Source: CAIWHR01 sp963726765
Lineage (GTDB): Bacteria > Pseudomonadota > Gammaproteobacteria > Burkholderiales > Casimicrobiaceae
Direction of reading: 5' to 3'
Assembly: GCA_963726765.1 (NCBI GenBank)
Contig: CAVSDH010000010.1
Location: 248,001 to 312,000 of the forward strand
Length of the DNA stretch: 64,000 bases
Both the position numbers and the translations under genes were made by a program. Under the pieces are notes generated by a model. The model was not told where the DNA came from, ran no database searches, and saw only the letters and a program-made list of their open reading frames with translations. Below, one piece after another: positions 57,272 through 64,000 of this stretch. Position 1 is the stretch's first letter. Each line of letters begins with the position of its first letter.

Positions 57272-58195
57272 TCAGCGGGGAACGATCGCGACGCCCGCGA
57301 GCCTTTCCTGCGCCTCGATCAGCGACGCGACGTACTTGTCCCCGAGGCCCAGCAGATTTGCGTTGACGAGACTCTGGTGGACGGCCTCGCCGACGATCCC
57401 GCAGACCGGCAGCGACTCGGCGAAGTGCGTGTAGTAGCGGAGATCCTTCATCGCATTGACGAGCGTGAACTTGAGTCCGGTGAGATCGCCGTGGTTGTCG
57501 AGCATCTTGCCGACCATCATCTGGAAGATGCCGGAATTGACGGCGCCCGCGGAAATCACTTCGTGCATCTTGCGCAGCGACACGCCGGACTTCGCCGCAG
57601 TCGCACAAGCCTCGGCGGTGGCGGTGGCGATGGCCTGCGCGATGAAGTTGTTGATGAGCTTGATCATGAGGCCGTGCCCCGGCGGACCCGCGTGGATGAT
57701 GTTTTCGCAGAACGCCTGCAGCACCGGTTTCAGCGCCGCGAACGTCGCGTCGTCGGCGCCGACCATGATGTTGAGTCGTCCCAGCTCCGCCTCCACGGGC
57801 GTGCGCGCGAGCGGCGCGTCGACGAACAGGACACCGGCGGCGGCGAGCGCATCGCGCATCTTCGTGGTCGTCGCGGGCTCGCTCGTCGACGTGTCGACGA
57901 CGATCATTCCCTTGCGGGCGGCGCCCGCGATGCCGTCCTTGCCGTGAACGATCTCCTCGACCTGCGGCGCGCCGGTGACGCAGAGGAACACGATGTCGGA
58001 CGCCTGCGCGACCGCCGCGTTCGTCGCGGCTTCCTTCGCGCCGGCGGCGAGCAGGTCCTCGAGCGGCTTGCGGTTGCGGTGCGCGCGCACCGTCAGCGGA
58101 AAGCCCTTGGTCACGAGGTTCTTCGCGATCCCGTGGCCCATGAGCCCGAGTCCGATGAAGCCGATGCGCGGCTTCGCGCCGGTCGTCGCATTCAT
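57272..58195 (-). CDS. beta-hydroxyacid dehydrogenase family protein
   Basis: The 307-residue NAD(P)-dependent enzyme is of the 3-hydroxyisobutyrate/tartronate semialdehyde reductase family. RIGFIGLGLMGHGIAKNLV is the dinucleotide loop, FVDAPLARTPVEAELGRLNI the substrate motif, and GPPGHGLMIKLINNFIAQAI holds the catalytic lysine region. It reduces or oxidises a short beta-hydroxyacid. The exact substrate is unknown. The start is the ATG at 58195. The gene follows the exporter gene on the same strand. Confidence 0.92.
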   Translation of the reverse strand: MNATTGAKPRIGFIGLGLMGHGIAKNLVTKGFPLTVRAHRNRKPLEDLLAAGAKEAATNAAVAQASDIVFLCVTGAPQVEEIVHGKDGIAGAARKGMIVVDTSTSEPATTTKMRDALAAAGVLFVDAPLARTPVEAELGRLNIMVGADDATFAALKPVLQAFCENIIHAGPPGHGLMIKLINNFIAQAIATATAEACATAAKSGVSLRKMHEVISAGAVNSGIFQMMVGKMLDNHGDLTGLKFTLVNAMKDLRYYTHFAESLPVCGIVGEAVHQSLVNANLLGLGDKYVASLIEAQERLAGVAIVPR

Positions 58196-58304
58196 GTGCC
58201 GTCTCCGCAAGAGTTGGAAAGGCCCGACCCGGACGCGACGCCCGACTGGTCAGGCCACTTGACCGATTCTACCGCGCCCGCCTTCGCCGGGTCAAGCCCG
58301 GAAA

Positions 58305-59235
58305 TCAGTCGATGACCGTCGGTTCCGCCAACGGCACGGCGGACATGAGCGCGCGCCGCCGCTCGTGCCACGCGAGCAGGAGCCCGCTTGCGGCGATCAC
58401 CGCCATCCCCAGTGAGCGCCGGGGCATCCGGAAACTGGCCGAACAGCAGCCAGCCGAGCAGCGTCGCCCAGACGATCTGCATGTACGTGAACGGCGTGAG
58501 CCCGGAGGCCGGCGCGCGCTGGAACGCGAGGATGAACATGAAGTGGCCGAGGGTCCCGAGCAGGCCCGCGAGACCGATCAGAGCAACGTGCGTCCAGGGC
58601 ACGTCGGCTCCGAGACCGAGAAACGGAAGCACAAGCGACAACACCACCGTTCCGCACAGCGCCGAATAGAAAAGCGTCACCCGCGGATCCTCGGCCGAGA
58701 GCTTGCGCGTCATGATCTGGAACGTCGCATAGAAGCCGGCGCCGCAGAGCGCGACCAGCGCGGCGCCGTGCAGGATTGTCGCGCCGGGCCGCACGATGAG
58801 CAGCATGCCGGCCAATCCCGCGACGACGAACGCCCAGCGCGGCAGGGTCATCCGCTCCTTCAGAACGACGACCGAAAGCAGGATCACGAGCGTCGGCGTC
58901 GTGTAGTTGATGGCGGTCGCCTCGGCCAGCGGCAGGAAACGGAGCGCACTGAAGAAGCAGAGCGACGAGGCGAGAAGGATCAGTCCGCGGCCGACTTGCA
59001 GGCGCAGCGCGCTCGTGCGCAGGAGACGCATCCGCAGCGTGGGCCCGAGCCACAGCACCATCGCGGCCGCCTGCACCGCGTAACGCGCCCACACGAGAAG
59101 CGGCACGGGGTAGCGGACGGCAAGGAACTTGACGATCGAATCGAGCAGCGCAAAGCAGGCCACGGCGCCGACGATCAGCAGGATCGCCGACGACGGCACG
59201 TGGCCGGGATGCCGAACGGCGCGCGATGGCGTCAC
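58305..59235 (-). CDS. EamA/DMT family transporter (frameshifted near the end)
   Basis: About 309 residues after repair, ten predicted membrane helices in two EamA repeats: SIVKFLAVRYPVPLLVWARY near the first and PFTYMQIVWATLLGWLLFGQ in the second. One base too many in CCCC at 58407-58410 breaks the frame; its removal restores LTGMAVIAASGLLLAWHERR and a stop at 58305. Exports or imports an unknown metabolite. It precedes the dehydrogenase gene by 109 bases. Confidence 0.87.
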
Positions 59236-59491
59236 CGCTCCGTCACTTTGGCAAAGCGCACCGTCGCGCGTCCGAATTCACGGGGGCCAAGAAGGCGATC
59301 GTCCAAGAAGAAGAACCCGGCGAAAGCGCGCGGTGATGCCGAAGCAGGACACCGCTGCAATGGGTGACGACCCGTTGATGTTGGCGGGTCGCGCAGCGCG
59401 CACGTCCGCATATTCTAGCAGTCGTCGGTCAACGTAGAATTGCATCGCTCTCGGAGACGGCGCCGCACAGCGAGCACCGATACGAATCGAC

Positions 59492-60550
59492 ATGGCCGAA
59501 CCCCGCAAATGGATGATCTACGGCGCGACCGGCTACACCGGACGGCTCGTCGCAGAGGCGGCGCGGCGCGAAGGTCTCGTGCCGATCCTCGCGGGGCGCA
59601 GCGGGCGGGTCGCCGCGCTCGCCGCGGAATTGGGCTTGCCGTCGCGGATCTTTTCGCTGACCGATGTCGCGGCGACCCGACGGGCGCTCGACGGCGTGTC
59701 GCTGGTGGCGCATTGCGCCGGACCGTTCGCGGTCACCAGCGCCCCCATGCTGGACGCCTGCATGCTTGCGCGGGCCCACTACGTCGACATCACCGGCGAG
59801 ATCGACGTGTTTCTCGCCGCGCACCGACGTCACGGCGAGGCAAGGGCCGCCGGCATCGTCGTCTGCCCCGGCGTGGGCTTCGACGTCATCCCGACGGATT
59901 GCGTGGCGGCCTGCCTCCAGGAGGCCCTGCCCGATGCCACGCACCTGGCGCTCGGCTTCAAGGCGGCAGGCTCGCGCAGTCCGGGCACGGCGCGGACGTC
60001 GATCGACGCCTTGCGGTCGGGCGCCCGGCTGCGCATCGACGGCGCAATCGTTTCGGAACCGTTCGGGCGCCGCACGCGAACGATCGATTTCGGGACGGGT
60101 CCGAAACACGCGGTGGCGATTCCCTGGGGCGATGTCGCCTCCGCGTATTTCACGACGGGCATCGCGAACATCGAAGTGTTCGTGCCCGCCTCGCCCCGGG
60201 CCGTCGCGCGACTGCGCCGCCTCGAGCGCGTGCGACCACTGCTGCGCCTCAAACCCGTGCGCGCGCTGCTCGGGCGAATCGCCGCAAGCAGCAACCCCGG
60301 GCCATCGCAGAAGGAGCGCGATGCGCAAAGGACAAGGATCTGGGGCGAGGTACGCAACGAACGCGGCGACGCGCGTACGGCGCGCCTTTCGACCAGCAAC
60401 GGCTACCGGCTGACCGTGGATGGCGTCCTGATGGCGGTCAGGACGCTGCTGGCACACGCAGCCGACGGCGGCTACTACACGCCGGTGCAGTTGATGGGTG
60501 CGCGTTGCGTCGAGCGGCTGCCGGGCTGCAGCGCGATACTCGTCCTGTGA
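59492..60550 (+). CDS. saccharopine dehydrogenase-like / trans-acting enoyl reductase family
   Basis: The 352-residue protein has MAEPRKWMIYGATGYTGRLV as NAD(P) loop. HCAGPFAVTSAPMLDACML with HYVDITGEIDVFLAAHRRH are the family's hallmark, and a GVGFDVIPTDCVAACL stretch follows. The C-terminal domain differs from true saccharopine dehydrogenases. Relatives include enoyl reductases acting in lipid synthesis, but most are uncharacterised. It is divergent from the EamA gene across 256 bases that show no gene. Confidence 0.88.
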   Translation: MAEPRKWMIYGATGYTGRLVAEAARREGLVPILAGRSGRVAALAAELGLPSRIFSLTDVAATRRALDGVSLVAHCAGPFAVTSAPMLDACMLARAHYVDITGEIDVFLAAHRRHGEARAAGIVVCPGVGFDVIPTDCVAACLQEALPDATHLALGFKAAGSRSPGTARTSIDALRSGARLRIDGAIVSEPFGRRTRTIDFGTGPKHAVAIPWGDVASAYFTTGIANIEVFVPASPRAVARLRRLERVRPLLRLKPVRALLGRIAASSNPGPSQKERDAQRTRIWGEVRNERGDARTARLSTSNGYRLTVDGVLMAVRTLLAHAADGGYYTPVQLMGARCVERLPGCSAILVL

Positions 60551-60575
60551 CCGGCCGAATGCGCGCGTGCGGGCG

Positions 60576-61493
60576 TCACGCCTTGCGGCAGGTTGCCGGG
60601 AGGTACTGCGCGGGAACGTCCACCGCGAAACAGTACCAGTGAATGCGCTGTTGCGTATCGAGCGTCGGGGCAAGCAACAGGGCCTTGCCGGCGAGCGCTC
60701 CGATGGCAGGCCCCAGCGCGAGCCGCACGCGTCCGTTCAGGACGTTGAGGTCGACGTGGTCGAGAAACGCCGCGCCCCGCTCCGCCTCCACCGCCGCATA
60801 ATCGGGAGCCCGCGGGATCGAGTGGGTGCGCTCCCATTGCTCTTCCACCTGCCGTTGCAGCGGCGCCACGGCAGCAAGTCCGGCGGCGACGTTCGCCCGC
60901 ACGACGTGCTGGTCGTAGAGAACGCCGAGTTCCGGAACGGTGACCTGCAGCAGCAGTGCAACCACGCCGGTTCCGAGGGCAAGCGCCGCAATGGGCGCCG
61001 TGCGCCGGCGCGCGGACAGGAGCGCCGCGACTTCGTCGTTTCGTGCGAATGCGGCCTCGGCGTTTTGCACCTCCTGCTTCACGCGCCGGTACAGCAGCGA
61101 ATCGGCGGACAGCGCGGCCACCGCACCCGGCACGCCCCAGACCGCGACCAGCGCCAGCGCGAGCCAGGCCATCGGCGAATCGCGCAACGCGGGATCGACC
61201 CACGCGTAGAGCGCCGCAAATCCGAACGGCAGCGCCGCCATGAATCCTCCCGTGACCCACAGCTTGCGGTAAAACGCCCACACGGCGGGAAAGAGGAATG
61301 CCGGCCAGTGCCAGCGGATCGCCGCGCGTCCGTCGCGCTCGTAGCGCAGGAATCGCGGCACCCACGAGCCCGCCATCGCCCCGAGCGCAAGCCGGTAGAG
61401 AATTCCCAGCACGGGACGCACGACGACTTCTTCCGGTCCCGACGGCTGCCACGGCATGCGAACGGTGTCGTCCATGTAGGTGAGTGTCGTCAT
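60576..61493 (-). CDS. membrane protein with DUF2628-like N part and pilin-like C part
   Basis: The 305-residue protein starts MTTLTYMDDTVRMPWQP. The first half resembles DUF2628 proteins: AIRWHWPAFLFPAVWAFYRK and several hydrophobic segments up to residue 140. A further helix near 175-195 is followed by a soluble region with AAGLAAVAPLQRQVEEQWER and a final WYCFAVDVPAQYLPATCR, which looks like the C-terminal strand and cysteine pair of type IV pilins. Fusion of a membrane part to a pilin-type head is the reading I favour; function is unknown. GGAG precedes the ATG. Confidence 0.7.
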   Translation of the reverse strand: MTTLTYMDDTVRMPWQPSGPEEVVVRPVLGILYRLALGAMAGSWVPRFLRYERDGRAAIRWHWPAFLFPAVWAFYRKLWVTGGFMAALPFGFAALYAWVDPALRDSPMAWLALALVAVWGVPGAVAALSADSLLYRRVKQEVQNAEAAFARNDEVAALLSARRRTAPIAALALGTGVVALLLQVTVPELGVLYDQHVVRANVAAGLAAVAPLQRQVEEQWERTHSIPRAPDYAAVEAERGAAFLDHVDLNVLNGRVRLALGPAIGALAGKALLLAPTLDTQQRIHWYCFAVDVPAQYLPATCRKA

Positions 61494-61532
61494 CTTGGAC
61501 TCCGGGAGGGGTTTCGGAATATGAATGAAAGT

Positions 61533-61606
61533 TGGAGCGGGTGAAGGGAATCGAACCCTCGTCGTAAGCTTGGGAAGCTTCTGCTCTACCATTGAGCTAC
61601 ACCCGC
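61533..61606 (-). tRNA. tRNA-Gly (anticodon CCC)
   Basis: Read on the minus strand, the 74-nt sequence begins GCGGGTGTAGCTCAATGG and ends with encoded CCA. The acceptor stem GCGGGTG/CACCCGC is perfect. The anticodon loop TTCCCAA gives CCC at positions 34-36. The T arm is GAGGGTTCGATTCCCTT. It decodes GGG. Confidence 0.95.
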
Positions 61607-61697
61607 CAAGACGGTCGCTACCCGCGAAAGTCGCCCATTGTAGCGTACTCGTTGTCCAGCGAAATCGGGGGCGCCGGAGACCGCTGCCCCATTTGCA

Positions 61698-63140
61698 CTA
61701 CCGGCGGGATGGTGGTCCGTCCGGTTCGCCCAGGTCCCAGAACAATCCCGTCATGATCCGCAGGCCCTCCCGGGCGACGTCGGCGAGCAGGTGTTCGTCC
61801 GGTGCGTGCTGCGAGCATGCCGGGTAGGAGTGCGGCACCCAGATCGTCGGCAGGCCGAGCACGTCGGCAAAGCAGTCGTTGGGCAGCGAGCCCCCGAGGT
61901 TTGGCAGGATCGCAGGGGGCGTGCCCGTTGTCGCGGCAATCGACGCGCTCGCCCAGCGCACCCACGGGTGATCGGGGTCGAGCCGGGTGGCGGCCATCGG
62001 CAGGGATTCGCCGGCGCGGACGTCGACCTGCGCGAAGCCATGGGCGTCGAGATGCTCGCGGATCGCCGGAACGAACGTCCGCCAATCGCAGCCGGCGACG
62101 AAGCGGATCTGAAGGCAGGCGGTAGCTCGAGGCGGGATCGCGTTCACCGGTCGGTCCGGATTGCCGGTGCGGAAAGCGAGCACTTCGAGCGCATTCCAGC
62201 CGAACACGCGTTCGGCGGGCGTGAGGCCGGGCTCGCCCCAGGCGGTGTCGATGACCGGGCCGCCGGGCTCGCCCGGCTCGATGTCTACAAGCGCACGACG
62301 CACCGACTCCGGAATGGGCGCAGGGCGCAACGCCGGCACGAGAATTCGCCCGCGCGCATCGACGAGCGACGCGATCGCGCCCGCGAGAATCGTCCCGGGA
62401 TTCGCGAGGAGCCCTCCCCAGTTGCCGGAGTGGTGCGCGCCGTCCCGCAGCGAAACGCAAAGGTCGAAGTTGAATGCGCCGCGCGAGCCCAGGAAGATCG
62501 TCGGCCGGTCGGAGCGCACGCGCGGCCCGTCGGAGGCGATCAGGACATCGGCCTCGAGCTCGTCCCGGCGCGTCTCGCAAATCCTTCGCAACCCGGGCGA
62601 ACCCACTTCCTCGCCCATCTCGATCAGCAGCTTCGCATTGAAGCCGAGGCGACCGCGCGCCTCGACGACACGCGCGAGCGCGGCGAGGTTGATCGTGTGC
62701 TGGCCCTTGTTGTCCGCCGATCCGCGCCCGTACCAGCGGTTGCCGGCGACGGTGACATCCCACGGCGATCGCCCGTCGCCCCACTGGCCATCGTGCCCCG
62801 CCACGACGTCGCCGTGCCCGTAGATCAGCACGGTCGGCAGCGAAGCATCTTCGAATCTCTGCGCGAACAAGAGCGGTGGCGCATCCGCGACCGGATTCGG
62901 CCAGATGGCGAACTCGAATCCCAGGCCGGCGATATCCGGCCCTATCTCCTGCGCCAGATAGCGAACGAGTTCTGCGGCGCGGTCGCGATTCTGGCTCTCG
63001 GTGCGCACGGCGACACGGCGGCGCAGCGTGGCGAGAAGTTCGCCGGCATCGAACCAGCGGCCCGCGCCGTCGATTGCAGCGGTGCGCGGGTGGTCGGGAT
63101 GCGGCATGGCGGCAGCGTTTCGATTTGTTTCCGATTCCAT
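61698..63140 (-). CDS. M20 family metallopeptidase
   Basis: The 480-residue dinuclear zinc hydrolase is of the M20/ArgE/DapE group. Metal site residues: His in VLIYGHGDVVAG, Asp in WYGRGSADNKGQHTINL, the Glu-Glu pair in LLIEMGEEVGSPGL and a later His in WVPHSYPACSQHAPDEHLL. It removes an N-acyl group or cleaves a dipeptide. The start at 63140 (MESETNRNAAAMPHPDHP) or the second ATG at 63107 are both possible; no ribosome site decides. It follows the tRNA on the same strand. Confidence 0.9.
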   Translation of the reverse strand: MESETNRNAAAMPHPDHPRTAAIDGAGRWFDAGELLATLRRRVAVRTESQNRDRAAELVRYLAQEIGPDIAGLGFEFAIWPNPVADAPPLLFAQRFEDASLPTVLIYGHGDVVAGHDGQWGDGRSPWDVTVAGNRWYGRGSADNKGQHTINLAALARVVEARGRLGFNAKLLIEMGEEVGSPGLRRICETRRDELEADVLIASDGPRVRSDRPTIFLGSRGAFNFDLCVSLRDGAHHSGNWGGLLANPGTILAGAIASLVDARGRILVPALRPAPIPESVRRALVDIEPGEPGGPVIDTAWGEPGLTPAERVFGWNALEVLAFRTGNPDRPVNAIPPRATACLQIRFVAGCDWRTFVPAIREHLDAHGFAQVDVRAGESLPMAATRLDPDHPWVRWASASIAATTGTPPAILPNLGGSLPNDCFADVLGLPTIWVPHSYPACSQHAPDEHLLADVAREGLRIMTGLFWDLGEPDGPPSRR

Positions 63141-63377
63141 CTTAGCGGATCGGCGGCTGCCGCGCGTCCGCGACGTCCCGATGTGGACGACGGCGGTGCC
63201 CGAGCGTATGCTTCTGGGTCGCCCGACGCTGCCCCGGCATCTCCGCGCAGTGAACGCTGGTTCTCCTGCGCGCGGCATCGCGAATCGGCACCCAAGCCTG
63301 CCGGAACGGACCCCTTCGTCTCCCCGCGTTTCTCGCCTTCGATTTCGTCCAGCGGATCACAACACCACGGATTCCTC

Positions 63378-64000
63378 ATGCGACTCGGATCTCTCGCTTC
63401 TGCATTTGCGCTCGCCCTCGTCACCGGCTTCGGCATTCTCGGGCCGGCTTTGGCCCAGACCGCGCCGGCGGCTGCAGCGCCCCGCCGATCCGTGGCCGCG
63501 CGTGGTCGACCTCACCACCGGCCAGGTGCTCGTCTACCAGCCGCAGGTGAACTCGTGGGAAGGCAATCGGATCGACTTCCGGAGCGCGCTCGCGATCAAG
63601 CCCTCCGGCGCCAAGGACGAGTCGTTCGGCGTGATCTTCGCCAACGCGCGCACGCAGGTCGACAAGGTCGCGCGCACCGTGGTGTTCGAAGATCTGAAGG
63701 TCACGAAGACGGACTTCCCGACGCTGCCGAACCGCGGCGCCGCGTACGCCGCCGAACTGCAGAAGGAGTTCGCAAAGTCGATCCGCACGATCTCGCTCGA
63801 CCGGCTGCAGTCCTCGCTTGCGCTGGCGGGGGTCAAGCCGCCGACGGTCGAGGTGCAGAACGCGCCACCGCAGGTGATCGTCAGTTACTCGCCCGCGATA
63901 CTCGTGCCGGTCGACGGCGCGCCGGTGCTGCAGACCGTTCCCTCCCACGATCGCGTGAAGCGCGTGATCAACACCCGCGCGTTGATCCTGCAGGGCGGGT
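63378..64000 (+). CDS. exported protein, unrecognised, runs off the window (frameshifted)
   Basis: The start MRLGSLASAFALALVTGFGI is a signal peptide ending near ALAQTAPA. One base too many in the CCCC at 63480-63483 interrupts the frame; after its removal the sequence continues AAPADPWPRVVDLTTGQVLV and YQPQVNSWEGNRIDFRSALA for more than 200 residues to the window end. VYQPQ-x-W and repeated FGVIF/VVFEDLKV elements recall envelope proteins annotated loosely as carbohydrate-binding, but I cannot name the family. No membrane anchor is seen so far. Confidence 0.65.
   Translation, partial: MRLGSLASAFALALVTGFGILGPALAQTAPAAAAPRRSVAARGRPHHRPGARLPAAGELVGRQSDRLPERARDQALRRQGRVVRRDLRQRAHAGRQGRAHRGVRRSEGHEDGLPDAAEPRRRVRRRTAEGVRKVDPHDLARPAAVLACAGGGQAADGRGAERATAGDRQLLARDTRAGRRRAGAADRSLPRSREARDQHPRVDPAGR

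Noticed and set aside
61533..61606. tRNA as an integration site for a genomic island
   Set aside because: No integrase gene and no repeat of the tRNA 3' end was found nearby; flanking genes look like ordinary chromosome.

Overview
This is a GC-rich chromosomal segment, most likely from a betaproteobacterium of the Burkholderiales type. Pointers are a Bug-family binding protein, a BktB-like thiolase, a methionine synthase split into two genes, a birA / coaX / SPOR-domain gene run and the DctPQM and IclR families. No phage, IS element, integron, CRISPR array or rRNA was seen. About 67 coding features and one tRNA are supported. Most genes have clear Shine-Dalgarno sites and short spacings, often ATGA overlaps.

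Layout. 1-9.3 kb (minus strand) is a catabolic cluster: acylating aldehyde dehydrogenase, citryl-CoA lyase-like protein, ThDP enzyme, sugar-phosphate isomerase-like TIM barrel, TetR regulator, a DctPQM TRAP transporter and a gutted Gfo/Idh/MocA gene. It is divergent from 9.5-13.4 kb (plus strand): IclR regulator, HPPD-like protein, QuiC1-like TIM barrel and aldo/keto reductase. A 10-bp palindrome occurs twice in the shared control region. 13.4-24 kb is mostly housekeeping: DUF1684, 5'-nucleotidase, RocD, DUF3617, esterase, Mpl, a TPR/GT41 glycosyltransferase, an MFS carrier, a DUF486 remnant and arylamine N-acetyltransferase.

24-26.4 kb carries a two-component system and 31.8-34.7 kb a VIT/VWA surface protein plus a class GN sortase. 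Together these are the parts of a proteobacterial dedicated sortase system, split here by about 5.4 kb that holds a hydratase, LysR-AzoR-pirin and an aldehyde dehydrogenase. 34.8-45.6 kb holds metabolic genes: a GFA-like protein, a second hydratase, a peptide-binding protein, TetR with paired operators next to a fatty acid hydroxylase, thiolase, cytochrome c, oxidoreductase, cupin, Bug protein and ACT protein. 45.7-54 kb has split MetH, rhodanese, methyltransferase, GNAT, SPOR, CoaX and BirA. 54-64 kb has Hpd, HisN, an epimerase, a beta-hydroxyacid dehydrogenase, an EamA exporter, a saccharopine dehydrogenase-like protein, a DUF2628/pilin-like protein, tRNA-Gly(CCC), an M20 peptidase and the start of an exported protein.

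A caution for users: ten genes are interrupted by a frameshift, and every one is restored by removing exactly one base. Such one-sidedness looks like an insertion-type sequencing or consensus error rather than ten decaying genes. Two further genes have lost their middles in frame.
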